Source: Saururus chinensis (lineage: Eukaryota; Streptophyta; Magnoliopsida; Piperales; Saururaceae). From it: a stretch of DNA of 64,000 bases. Location of the stretch: positions 25,306,995 to 25,370,994 of the forward strand of contig CP141142.1 of the NCBI GenBank assembly GCA_035235625.1. The letters run 5' to 3'. Positions 46,980 through 58,143 of the stretch are shown here, one piece after another. The position numbers were made by a program, and so were the translations under genes. Under the pieces are notes generated by a model that was not told the DNA's origin, made no database searches, and saw only the letters and a program-made list of their open reading frames with translations. The number at the start of each line of letters is the position of its first letter. The first letter of the stretch is position 1.

Positions 46980-47687
46980 TGGAGATAACCAAGTCAAAGG
47001 TATAATGCCCGGTCTTCTCTCACATTTCCCACTTCCTCCACTAATCAAGTGGTTCTCACCAATACTCCCACTAACCCATTTCCCATATCCCACTAATCCA
47101 CTCTCCACTTTTCACAAACTACCTTTCCAATTCACCACACTATTTTGTTTAATCGTGCAACTCCTATCCTATAAATACCCCTTCATTTCCATAAGAAGGG
47201 GTTTTTGGCTTTCAAGTCTACATAACCTCCAAAAGAGAAATCTAGAAGTCCATCACACACCAAGTTCTTAAAAAGCCTTGACCTTCAAAAAGTCGAAGAA
47301 GATCAAGGAATTGGAAGACAAGCAAAAGCACTCAAGAAGGAAGAAGAACCTGTGCAAGGGGAGCTCTCATCTTCAAGAAGAATTTTCCTTGTTTTCTTCT
47401 TTGCTTTTTCTTTTTTAAACTTAAAAGTTGTAGCCACTTCTCCTGTCAATTCTCTTTTGTTATTTTGATAAAATTCCAATTGTTTCTTCCATTTTGCCAA
47501 CTAATCAAAGGGTTTTAAAAATTGATTAATCACTACTACTCACTTCAAAGTGTAAAGAGTAGTCTTGATTAATCGAGAGAAGGTCGTCCCACATGAAAAA
47601 AAAGGTTCTTCTCTATCCCTTGCAAGGAAGGATCATCTGATCCATTCCTTTGTCTTGTGCTTAGGGAATTACCGAAATCCTCCAACA
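46980..47687 (+). repeat. 5' LTR end (promoter part) of the Tat-type element
   Basis: TATAAATA at 47170-47177 in a CCTATAAATACCCC context is a strong plant TATA box. Sequence continues through an untranslated leader to CCAACA (ending 47687), the expected CA end of an LTR. A primer-binding-type sequence follows 6 bp later. The left border of the LTR is not known; repeats back to about 46047 may be included. Confidence 0.6.
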
Positions 47688-47693
47688 GATTTC

Positions 47694-47712
47694 TGGCACA
47701 CCGGGTGGGACC
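47694..47712 (+). other. Primer binding site of the Tat-type element
   Basis: TGGCACACCGGGTGGGACC begins with TGG and directly follows the LTR end with a short spacer, as for a tRNA 3'-end complement. The tRNA identity is not certain. Confidence 0.5.
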
Positions 47713-47740
47713 TTCTCCTCCTTCCATCTTTTTGGCAAAA

Positions 47741-49966
47741 ATGGAGGCTACTGAAAATTTCAAGCTCGTCATTAATTTTGATGAGGCTAAGTTTCAAGCC
47801 TTTTTGGCAAAACAGAAACATGAAGAAAAAATGGCGGTTCCATTGGATGCTAGCATGGATGCTACGTGTAGTTCTAAGAAAAGGACTAAAGTGAATGTTC
47901 CATTGCCTAAGACCACTCACTCCCCTCACTTTGCCTATGGTAAAGTTTTGAGCAGTGACAGTGTATTTTCAAAGCTAAGGCACAATGCTCTTGAAGACTT
48001 TGTGAACCAAGATCATGAGGAGCCTAAGACCACTCACTCCCCTCACTTTGCCTATGGTAAAGTTTTGAGCGGTGACAGTGCGTTTTCAAGGCTAAGGCAT
48101 AATGCTTCTGAAGACATTGTGAACCAAGATCATGAGGAGCCTAAGACCACTCACTCCCCTCACTTTGCCGATGGTAAAGTTTTGAGCAGTGACAGTGTGT
48201 TTTCAAGGCCAAGGCATAATGCTCCTGAAGACTTTGTAAACCAAGATCATGAGGAGCCTAAGACCACTCACTCCCCTCACTTTGCCCATGGCAAAGTTTT
48301 AAGCGGTGATAGTGTGTTTTCAAGGCTAAGTTACAATACTCATGGAAAAATATTAAACCAAGTTCACCCGAAGCCTAAGACCACTCACTCCCCTCACTTT
48401 GCTTTTGGCATGAAGTCAAGTGGTGAAAGTGTGATCTCAAGGCTAGGGAACAAAGTTCTTGGTGAAAAATCGAAAAAGGCTTTCAATGTTTCAAGATGTA
48501 TGAAAAAGAAAAAAGCTACGGTTCAAGGGGCTAAAAGAAATGTGGATGATAGCCTCATTGATGTTGGTATATGGGATCCAATGGATCATTTTCCAACCTC
48601 TTTCAAAGAGCTACGACAAAACAATCAGTTTAAACTATTGGAGGATATAAATAGAGAAATGACAACAAGTTTGTTCTTAAGACCTCAAAGGCCTAAAAAG
48701 AAAAATAGACCTATGATTGTGACATTCCCCATGAATGGATAATTTTTTCAGCCTGGAAAGAAGAAAACGCCATTGGCTTTCAAGGCAAGGTCAAAGGAAA
48801 TTTCTTGCATGATGGTGGAAACCCCATATGACAAAAAGATTGGGCAAAAAGAAAACCACATCCTAAAAAGGCATGTTACTAAACATGATTTACTTGCAAT
48901 GAAGAATGAAATTTCAGAAAATGGTTATCCTACTTTGGGTAATAATTCCAATCCCAAGGGGTGGAAGCCTATGAAAAGAAGAGGACAAAAAAATATGAGA
49001 TGGGAAAACTCTTTCCCAAAAAGAGAAGTTGAGGATTTCACCCATCATGAATTTTTTTCAAAAATGACTCAACAAAGTGTGTTACTCTCATGCCCTACGT
49101 GTGGCAATGGCGAGATGGTACCTTACTTCGAAGAAAAGAATGACTGTCGAGGGAACGACTTTGGAAAATCATACTTAGGAGGAAGGAGGTCATCCAAGTT
49201 CACTCTATTTCCTATTGTTGACAGATCAAAGTTTCGTTGGCAGAGAGAAGATTTTAAGAATGATAGCGTTAACAAGTCTTCACAACTTGGGGAAAAGGAA
49301 CACCCAACTCTTGAAGAGGGTATGGCGCAAGGCAGTCCTAAAATACTACCTTGTCCTAGCGAGTCTGATTCTTCAATGGAGTTCACCCCAAGAAGGAGAA
49401 AGAATTTTAGAAAATCAAGTCCAATGACTAATAGTACTTGGGAAAAATTGTCTTTAAGTGATGAAATTGAGAATTGGAGCTCAAGTTCTCCAAAAACCTT
49501 GAAAACAACCCAAAGGTGGAGGCCTAAGGGGAAGGAGCCTCATGTTGCAATTGTAAATATGGTTGGCTTAAAAAGTGAAGAAGAGCAAACTATGAAAACA
49601 ACTCAATACTACACAAGAAGCAAAAAGAAAAATTCTTTGAAAGATGGGGGTGCAGGGACTTCATCAGGGTCTCCTAAATTTATTTTTGTAACAAATGAAT
49701 TCCCTTCAATCACTCATGGAGAAGAAGACAATGGCGAAGAGGAGGTTCAAGTGGAGGATAGTTCTACTTCTTCTAACACTATTCCCGTAACTTTGTCTTC
49801 TTTGGAATCCAGAAGAGTTGGAGTGCACATGGCAATAGGAGAAAAAGATGACGTAGAGATAGGGCAAGTCCCTACTCGTTTTATTAAATTTATGGTAGAT
49901 CAAGAGAAGCAATTAGAAGAATTGAAAGTCATGATTGGAGCATTAGCCACAAGAACTCAAAGTCAA
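47741..49966 (+). pseudogene. Tat-type ORF1/gag-upstream protein with 39-residue repeats, truncated
   Basis: Translation probably starts at the ATG at 47741 (MEATENFKLVINFDEAKFQA), just after the PBS; a longer frame runs through the PBS and is not used. One frame runs to 49966 with a single TAA at 48740-48742. Residues about 56-250 are five repeats of PKTTHSPHFAYGKVLSSDSV-type units (117 bp). The remainder is basic and Ser/Asn-rich, ending with a Glu-rich helical block (VDQEKQLEELKVMIGALATR). No catalytic domain. Tat/Ogre-type elements can carry an extra ORF before gag; I place this there by position. At 49967 the frame runs into the inserted Tekay LTR and gag proper is missing. Confidence 0.65.
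47906..48490 (+). repeat. Five 117-bp in-frame tandem repeats in ORF1
   Basis: CCTAAGACCACTCACTCCCC starts at 47906, 48023, 48140, 48257 and 48374, exactly 117 bp apart. The period is a multiple of 3 and the reading frame is kept in all copies; the last copy is the most diverged. Confidence 0.97.
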
Positions 49967-51168
49967 CAATCCTGTGCGCGCCAGATGCCAAATTTGGCGG
50001 TATCCAAAATCATAATAATTCTTAGCTCCGAAGAACCGAGAACTATCCAGATGGCACGATTGCCCAAAACTCGGAGAAATTTTCTAAAGGAGGAGATGAT
50101 TTTGAAGTCAGAGCTTTTGTTTTCATAAGGTAACAGAAAACTTTTAGTAAAACTTTAGCGAGTCAAAATCTCGGCATACGATTAGAATTTAAAACTACCT
50201 ACCTATAACATGTGCGAAATCTCCTCGTAGCGTAAAGAGAGTCCCGCCTTAATATATCAGCCTTCGAGCAAGAATTTTGGCAGAATAACCACTCCAACGA
50301 GTAGAATGCCCTTGATTTAGTAGGGTAGGGCTTTGGAACGGGTTAAAAAGGTTTAGGAATGACCCAGAAACAATAAAAAGATGAAAAGGGAAGATTAGGG
50401 AAGGGACACATTTTTTGAGGTCTTAGAGGGGTTGTCTCAAGAAAATAACACTTCCAGTGTGTAGAGCACCCTTGAATTAGTAGGAAACGGGTCTTGAAAC
50501 GTGAAAATTGGACTTAAAACGGGTCGGGAATGGTGAAAACAGTGAAAGGGGCTGAAAATCGGATGTGGGTGAAGAAGTGGCCGGAAAGGGTATTTATAGG
50601 GGAGGTGGAAGCATATTCCGGTGGGCGCCGCCGCCGGAAAAGGTGGGCGCCCACCGGCGCCGCCAAAAATCCGGCTGGCGCCCACTGGCGTCGGCGAAAC
50701 CGCGTTCGCGCGTGACGAACGCACGTTCGTCACCGCGAACGCGCGGTTTGTCGCACGTTTGACACGTGCAATGTGCACGTTTGGCGCGCGCTGCATGGCA
50801 CATGCCGCACGTTGCGCTGCACCGAGTCGCGCCGTGCCAAAAAACATTATTTTATAATTTTTTAATTCCAAAATTTCTAAAAATCGTAACTTCCTATCCC
50901 GAACTCCGATTTGCGCGTTCTTGGTACCGTTGAGTTCGTATTCACGAGCCCTACGATACTAGACTATTTAAGAACCTTTCCACCTAAATTTTGAAAGTGG
51001 GTCCTGCCGGTCAAACACGTTTCCCGAGGTTGTGACTTTTGTTCCCGACCTCCGATCTTTGCGTTTTAAGACTTGTTACGCTCGTCTCCACGAGCTCTAA
51101 CCAATACTGAGGAAAATTATAAATAACAAAATATGTAAGAAGATCGTGTTAGAAATTAGGGTCATTAC
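49967..51168 (-). repeat. Truncated 3' LTR of the Tekay-type element
   Basis: Begins (minus strand) TGTAATGACCC at 51168 after the polypurine tract and follows the 5' LTR closely to 49967. There it breaks off: the 470 bp equivalent to 56461-56930, including the TGTAAC..terminal end, are absent. A TATA box (CTATAAATACCC, minus) lies at about 50589-50602. Confidence 0.92.
50690..50760 (-). promoter_or_regulatory. CpG-rich palindromic segment downstream of the LTR TATA region
   Basis: The two LTR copies carry a GC-rich block. In this copy CGCGTTCGCGCGTGACGAAC is followed 5 bp on by TTCGTCACCGCGAACGCG, able to form a long stem. The second copy (57640-57720) has an added segment between the arms. 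CpG density is high although the surrounding region is CpG-poor. It lies just upstream of the TATA box on the transcribed strand, within the U3 promoter part. Confidence 0.6.
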
Positions 51169-51209
51169 AATCTACCCCCGTTAAAGAAATTTCGTCCTCG
51201 AAATTTGAA

Positions 51210-54200
51210 TTATCCACTAAATAACTCAGGGTACTTCTTTTGCATTTTGTTTTCCAGCTCCCAAAGTAGCTTCTTCCGAGGAATGATATTGCCATAGCAC
51301 TTTGACTAAGGGGATCCTTTTAGTCCTCAAGATTTGTTCCTTGTGATCCAGAATTTTAAGTGGCTTTTCTTCGAATGATAGGTCGGGCTTGAGAGTTATT
51401 AAACTCTGATCAAGAACATGAGAGGAGTGTTGGACGTATTTCCTAAGCATAGACACGTGAAATACGTCGTGGACATTGCTGAGTTGTGGAGGCAAGGCTA
51501 ATCTGTAAGCCACGGCTCCTATTTTGTCCAAAATTTCAAACGGTCCTACAAAGCGAGGACTTAGTTTGCCTTTAATTCCAAATCTCATGACTCCTCGGGT
51601 TGGTGAAAGTTTTAGTAATACATGATCTCCCACGCTAAAGTCAATATCCTTCTGTCTTTGATCTGCATAGCTCTTTTGATGACTATGGGATGCTATTAGA
51701 CGATGCTTAACAAGTTTCACCTTATCTGCACACTGTTGCAGAAGTTCAGACTTAATCAATTTTTGTTCGCCCACTTCATTCCAACATGTCGGTGATCGAC
51801 AAGGTCGTCTGTATAATGCCTCATAAGGTGCCATACCTATGCTGCTATGGTAGCTGTTGTTGTAGGCGAACTCGACCAATGGTAAATGTTCGTCCCAGTT
51901 ACCCTTCCAATCCATGGTGCAAGCACGCAACATATACTCCAAAGTTTGGATAGTTCTTTCTGATTGACCATCCATTTGTGAGTGGAAAGCAATGCTGAAC
52001 TTGAGAGTTGTACCCAATTCTTCTTGAAATCCTTGCCAAAATTTGGAGGTAAATCGACTATCCCGATCCGAGATGATCGATAGCGGTATCCCATGCTAAC
52101 TCACAATTTCCTTCACGTGCAATTTTGCCAAAGAACTTAAAGATTGCTTCTTGCTTAATGGCAGAAAGTGTGCACTCTTTGTGAGTCGATCCACGATCAC
52201 CCAAATGGATTCATGGCCTTGTGAAGTTCTGGGTAGTGCCGAGACGAAATCCATAGTAATGTGTTCCCACTTCCACTCGGGGATTTCAATCGTTTGCAGG
52301 TACCCTGAAGGTTTTTGGTGTTCGGCTTTAACTTGCTGACAAGTTAAGCATTTCAAAATATATTTTCCTATATCCTTCTTCATCTCGTTCCACCAAAAAC
52401 TTCTCTTTAAATCTTGATACATCTTCGTTCCTCCTGGGTGGATGGTATATCGAGAACGATGTGCTTCATGTAATAGGTCTTCCCTTAGCTCTGGAATTTT
52501 GGGTATTACCAACCGTCCTCGAAATCGAATACCTCTATCAGAGCAATGGGTAAAGTCAGGTCTTCCGAGCAAAGTTTGCATTAATTCGTCATTTTTTTGA
52601 CCTTCAAGAATACGCTCGACTAGTATTGATTTTACTTTTAGGGTGCCAATGAAAGATTTCTTGTTTCCAGCTTGTAGCTCGGGTTGTAAACTTATTGTTT
52701 CTTCCAATAATTTCCATTCCTTAACAAGCATGGAAGTTAATCCTCCGGATTTGCGACTTAAAGCATCAGCCACCACGTTGGCTTTTCCGGGATGGTACTT
52801 GATGGAAAAGTCATAATCCTTAAGATATTCGATCCACCGTCTTTGCCTCATATTAAGATCACTTTGGGAAAAGATGTATTTTAAACTTTGGTGATCGGTG
52901 AAAACTTCAAATATTTCCCTGTATAGATAGTGTCTCCAAATTTTTAAAGCAAAAACTACCGCTGCTAACTCCAAATCGTGAGCAGGGTAGTTACCTTCAT
53001 GTTTCTTTAATTGTCGTGAAGCGTATGCTATCACTTTTCCGTTTTGCATTAATACGCATCCTAATCCTCTTTTAGAAGCATCGCTGTATACGACAAAACC
53101 CCCACTGCCAGTTGGCAATGCCAGAACGTGTGAAGTTGTTAATTTCTCCTTTAGCTCAAGGAAACTTCGTTCACAAGTTTCATCCCAAACAAATTTAACT
53201 CCTTTCCTTGTTAATTTTGTCAGGGGTAGGGCAATACTTGAAAATCCATGGATGAATCTTCGGTAATAACCCTCAAGGCCTAAGAAGCTCCGAATTTCCG
53301 TTACTGTTTTTGGCCTTTCCCATTTGATGACAACTTCAATCTTGGTTGGGTCCACCGATACTCCGTTCTTTGAAATGACGTGTCCTAAGAACACCACTTG
53401 TTCCATCTAGAATTTGCACTTGCTAAACTTGGCGTAAAGCTTATGATCCCTTAATATCTGCAGAACAACTTGTAAATGCACTCGGTGATCTTCTAAACTA
53501 CTAGAGTAGATGAGGATGTCATCGACGAACACGATTACAAACTTGTCTAAAAAGGGCCAAAAAATTCTATTCATGAGGTCCATGAAAGCGGCCGGGGCAT
53601 TTGTTAAACCAAATGGCATCACTAAAAACTCATAGTGGCCATACCGGGTACGAAAAGCTGTCTTAGAGATATCCTCATCTCGTATCCTTAGCTGATGATA
53701 ACCTGACCGTAGATCTATTTTGGAGAAAACTTTAGCCGCCTGCAATTGATCGAATAGGTCATCTATACGAGGCAAGGGGTACTTGTTCTTTATAGTGATG
53801 GCGTTGAGAAGTCGGTAGTCAATGCACAACCTTAACGACCCGTCTTTCTTTCTCACAAATAAGACCGGTGCTCCCCAAGGTGAGACACTGGGTCGTATGA
53901 ATCCTTTCTCAAGCAATTCCTGCAATTGACTTTTTAACTCTTTTAACTCTGCAGGAGCCATGCGGTAAGGTGCTTTAGAGATAGGGCTTGCTCCTGGCAT
54001 CAACTCGATAATGAAATCTATCTCTCTTTTTGGTGGCAGCCTAGAGAGATCATCAGGAAAAACATCAGAGAAATCTTGTACTACGTCAATGCTCTTCAAG
54101 TTAAACGTAGTAGTCTCATTAGTTTCCACACTAGCAAGATAAGCCCGACATCTTTTACTTAAAAGCCGATGAGCTTTGACTGCTGAGATGACACATGGTT

Positions 54201-55653
54201 TAGAATGATCCTTAAGCCCATAAAAAGTGAAACTCCTTTCGCCTCGTTCAAAGATTACCTTCTTCTGTTTACAGTCCACTAATGCCCCGTTATTGGCTAA
54301 CCAATCCATACCTAATATGACGTCAAAGTCGGTCATATTTAGGAGAATAAGGTCGGCCTCCCACTGGCATTTCTCTAAGGAAATAGGTACCCTTTGAAGA
54401 AATTTATGGGCGAGAAATGTTTTTCCCATTGGGGTGGACACTTCTAAGACATATCCTAAATTTAAAATCGGATAGCCGAGACTTGAAGCAAAATCGAACG
54501 ATATGAAAGAATGAGTCGACCCTAGATCTATCAAGATTTTTGCTAATTTATCCAAGACCAGAAGTGTACCTTGAATGACTGCGGTCGACGCTTGAGCTTC
54601 CACAGCAGTAATTGCGAAGACCCGCCCTTGAGTTCTTGGTTTCTGCTCCGATTTTGATTCTTCTTGCATTTTCCTCTTTGGGCAGTCTTTAATCTGATGA
54701 CCTTGTTCACCACAGAAAAAGCATTTTCTTTCGGTACGATAACACGATCCAAGTGGATGGATTTTACTACACTGTGGACATTTTTCTAGCTTCCTTTCTC
54801 CCCTTGGCTGTGAAGGTGATTCTGAGGGTTTTTGAAACTTGCGATTATTTTGATTGTTAAACGTCAATCTCCTTTTCCTCTCATCGGGTCGGAAACCATT
54901 ATTTTGTCCTCGATCCTTATGTCCGACCACAAATTCCATATAATCTTGTTCTAGGATGGAGGCTAGTTCAACCGCTTTGGCAAAAGTCGTGGGTTGATGG
55001 ACAATAATTCTTCCTCTTAATCCATTGTTTAGGCCCCTCACGAACTTCCGAGCCTTCTTTAATTCCGTCGTACAATAGTCTGGAGCGAAACGTTGTAATT
55101 GTACGAATTTATTCTCGTATTGAGTCACCGTTAACCCTCCTTGTTGTAGATCTAAAAACTCCTTTTCTTTTCTTTCTTGGACATGAGGAGGAAAATATTT
55201 ATCGTATAAAACTTCCTTAAATTCTTCCCACTTAATATGATCACCAACCGTGAAGAAATTTCTTTCTGCTGTAGGCCACCAGAAAGCAACTTCGCCAGTC
55301 ATAGAGAAAGTGGCTAGTGGCACCTTACGATCATCGGGGATCTTCATTGCTTTAAAGATCCGTTCTACTTCAAAGGTCCACCTTTCAGCGGCCTCAGGGC
55401 CGTCTTCTCCTGTAAATGCTGGCGCAAGCTTCTTAAAACGCTCCAACAGATTATCCTTTTCACTGTGGATAAAATCTTCGGAACTAGTCGAATGATTGGA
55501 ATGATTCGATTGGAAACCTTGAGTCATTCTTTGCATTAATAAGTCCACGAAATGCATAATAGGATCTCCCGTTGTCAAAGTGACCGGCGTAGTAACATCG
55601 GGTGGAGTTGGGCTACTTGCCGGTTGAGCATCGCTACTACTAACGTTCGTCAT
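51210..55653 (-). pseudogene. gag-pol polyprotein of the Tekay-type element, three lesions
   Basis: One frame of about 1480 codons from ATG 55653. Gag ([27 protein letters not shown]), a CCHC knuckle [14 protein letters not shown], protease [10 protein letters not shown] (Leu where DSG or DPG is usual), RT ([20 protein letters not shown]; catalytic FVDD), RNase H ([24 protein letters not shown]), integrase (HHCC finger [21 protein letters not shown] in [24 protein letters not shown]) and a chromodomain (EEKPLKILDHKEQILRTKRI). Lesions: TAG at 53407-53409 (Trp expected), TAG at 52096-52098, and a one-base insertion near 51262 in the chromodomain. Otherwise open, hence young. Copy-and-paste retrotransposition machinery. 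Confidence 0.95.
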
Positions 55654-55841
55654 CTAAACATGGATTAGTAACATCAAGATCTTTAGGAAACAAACTTACT
55701 TCATAACAACCTTAAAGTGTCATTACATCACTCAAAAGTTACGTTAGCTATTTACATAATAAAACTACTCTTAGTACACATCAAAATTGTTCCCACGGAA
55801 CTATTTACTCGGAATTTTTACAGGCTTTCTTCTCTAAGACT

Positions 55842-56357
55842 TTAGAGAGGAAAGGTTCTAGCTTTAGGGCATTCAAAGAAAAAGTGGGTTAAAAGTCCAC
55901 AAAACATGCATTGCTCGGGCATTCCATGCCTTCCGGTTTCCTTCCCATTGAGGAGACGCTGGACGTCTGGCTCTTCCACCCATTCGACCTCAGGTGGGGG
56001 CAGTTCGTTCAGGTCAAAATCCATTTTATACCCAGGGTTATCCTCGTTAGAATTTTCACTTTCTTCCACTTCCAAGGAGGGATCTTCTTCAGACTCTTCT
56101 CCTGGAGTAGGCGAGTCCGGGATAACTATTATTTCGTTCACGTCACTATTTGTGGGTGAACCAGGGGTGTAAAAGATCTCAGAATCTTCTAAGTCTGAAA
56201 TTTCGATGGGTGTCTTATCTTCATTGTACATACTCTTGCTACAACTTCCTTTCATTGGAAGTGGCAATTTGCGAGCAGTAGAATGATAAAGATTGCTTGA
56301 CAGATATGTCTTATGCCTGAGCATCGACATCTGTTTTAGCTTCACATAAAAATTCAT
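55842..56357 (-). CDS. Extra ORF between PBS and gag: acidic protein with DLNxxP motif and CCHC knuckle
   Basis: An open frame of 171 codons on the same strand as gag-pol, about 190 bp ahead of gag. The protein has a basic start, then an acidic Pro/Ser-rich middle (SDLEDSEIFYTPGSP, NEIIVIPDSPTPGEESEEDP), then FDLNELPPPE, and near the end CMFCGLLTHFFFECPKA. The last fits the CX2CX4HX4C zinc-knuckle spacing exactly. DLNELP matches the EAR-type DLNxxP motif of plant transcriptional repressors, and EIIVIPD fits a SUMO-interacting core. No homology is recognised. The frame is intact although gag-pol has three lesions. Function unknown; nucleic-acid binding is suggested by the knuckle, repressor recruitment only by the motif. 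Confidence 0.65.
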   Translation of the reverse strand: MNFYVKLKQMSMLRHKTYLSSNLYHSTARKLPLPMKGSCSKSMYNEDKTPIEISDLEDSEIFYTPGSPTNSDVNEIIVIPDSPTPGEESEEDPSLEVEESENSNEDNPGYKMDFDLNELPPPEVEWVEEPDVQRLLNGKETGRHGMPEQCMFCGLLTHFFFECPKARTFPL

Positions 56358-56445
56358 TAAGAAATTTCAAATAGGAAAACGTACGATAAAATATAAATAA
56401 TTGTATTGACTGATTTAATTACTTTTTAGTAGATAGTAGAACCTT

Positions 56446-56458
56446 GGCTCCGATACCA
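56446..56458 (-). other. Primer binding site (initiator tRNA-Met type) of the Tekay element
   Basis: The minus strand reads TGGTATCGGAGCC two bases after the LTR end (GGACGTTACA); the usual site is TGGTATCAGAGCC, so one base differs. Confidence 0.88.
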
Positions 56459-56460
56459 AC

Positions 56461-58143
56461 TGTAACGTCCCTCGTATTTTCGAATAAAAGAAAATAATTT
56501 TTGAAAACGTAACAAAATTTAATTACAATTGCCAAGGATCACCATGTACTAAAACAGTAACTACAACATACTTTGTATTATACAAAGATTGTCAAAATTA
56601 GGCATCACGTGCCTTTGTACATTGGTCAATACAATAATTTACATAAGTACAAAAACAGTAGTACAAAACTTGTAATTTAAGAAAACCCTTCGTCGACTCC
56701 TTCAGAATTGAGTGAAACACCTGCAGAGTCTGAGGGTAGGTGAGTAAATTTATACTCAGTAGGTCGAATTAAGTTCTAAGAATATGCTTCGTGCACATGC
56801 CATTTTTCTTTTTGGAAATCATTCAGAAAACCTGAAAACACGATCATAGAACGTCGCGATACCAGACGACTTACACCCGTGCCCATGGGGCGACGCAAGA
56901 CTAAAAGGAAGGGATTTACCCATGACATCCCAATCCTGTGCGCGCCAGATGCCAAATTTGGCGGTATCCAAAATCATAATAATTCTTAGCTCCGAAGAAC
57001 CGAGAACTATCCAGACGGCACGATTGCCCAAAACTCGGAGAAATTTTCTAAAGGAGGAGATGATTTTGAAGTCAGAGCTTTTGTTTTCATAAGGTAACAG
57101 AAAACTTTTAGTAAAACTTTAGCGAGTCAAAATCTCGGCATATGATTAGAATTTAAAACTACCTACCTATAACACGTGCAAAATCTCCTCGTAGCGTAAA
57201 GAGAGTCCCGCCTTAATATATCAGCCTTCGAGCAAGAATTTGGCAGAATAACCACTCCAACGCGTAGAATGCCCTTGATTTAGTAGGGTAGGGCTTTGGA
57301 ACGGGTTAAAAAGGTTTAGGAATGGCCCAGAAACAGTAAAAAGATGAAAAGGGAAGATTAGGGAAGGGACACATTTTTTGAGGTCTTAGAGGGGTTGTCT
57401 CAAGAAAATAACACTTCCGGTGCGTAGAGCACCCTTGAATTAGTAGGAAACGGGTCTTGAAACATGAAAATCGGACTTAAAACCGGTCGGGAATGGTGAA
57501 AACAATGAAAGGGGCTGAAAATCGGATGTGGGTGAAGAAGTGGCCGGAAAGGGTATTTATAGGGGAGGGGGAAGCATATTCCGGTGGGCGCCCACCGGCG
57601 ATGCCAAAAATCTGGCCGGCACCCACTGGCGCTGGCGAAACCGCGTTCGCGCGTGACGAACGCGTGTTCGTCACGCTTGCGGGAATGCATGTTCGTCACC
57701 GCGAATGCGCGGTTCATCGCGCGTTCGACGTGCGCGACGTGCACGTTTGGCATGCGCCGCGCGGCACACACCGTGCCGTGCCGCGCCGCGCTGCGCCGAG
57801 TCGCGCCGAGCCAAAAAACATTATTTTATAATTTTTTAATTCCAAAATTTCTAAAAATCGTAACTTCCTATCCTAAACTCCGATTTGCGCGTTCTTGGTA
57901 CCGTTGAGTTCGTATTCACGAGCCCTATGATACTAGACTATTTAAGAACCGTTCCACCTAAATTTTGAAAGTGGGTCCCGCCGGTTGAACACGTTTCCCG
58001 AGGTCATGACTTTTGTTCCCGACCTCCAATCTTTGCGTTTTAAGACTTGTTACGCTCGTCTCCACGAGCTCTAACCAATACTTAGGAAAATTATAAATAA
58101 CAAAATATGTAAGAAGATCGTGTTAGAAATTAGGGTCATTACA
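56461..58143 (-). repeat. 5' LTR of the Tekay-type element (1683 bp, complete)
   Basis: On the minus strand it starts TGTAATGACCC at 58143 and ends GGGACGTTACA at 56461; the ends share TGTAA / TTACA. A TATA box (CTATAAATACCC) lies at about 57549-57562, followed by the leader. It contains the full copy of the 470 bp missing from the 3' LTR. The long ORFs inside it on both strands come from its GC-rich block and are not genes. Confidence 0.93.

Larger units (their letters stand above)
49967..58143 (-). mobile_element. Tekay/Del-type Ty3/gypsy chromovirus, nearly intact, nested in the Tat-type element
   Basis: On the minus strand: 5' LTR 58143-56461, a PBS for initiator tRNA-Met, an extra ORF (56357-55842), gag-pol (55653-51210), a polypurine tract (AACGGGGG at 51173-51180), then a 3' LTR 51168-49967 cut short by about 470 bp. 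LTR copies are about 97 percent alike in the part compared by eye, so the insertion is fairly recent. The right border abuts Tat RNase H sequence, with GTAGG (58144-58148) as the likely target site. The left border lacks the LTR end, which points to a later deletion. Confidence 0.93.

Noticed and set aside
47569..47929. Several ORFs on both strands around the Tat PBS
   Set aside because: They are shadows of the LTR end and of the ORF1 frame starting at 47741.
50437..50871. A 144-codon minus-strand ORF, and similar ones at 57400-57831
   Set aside because: They lie entirely in the LTR, come from its GC-rich block (Arg/Ala-rich on both strands) and differ between the two LTR copies by frame-changing indels.
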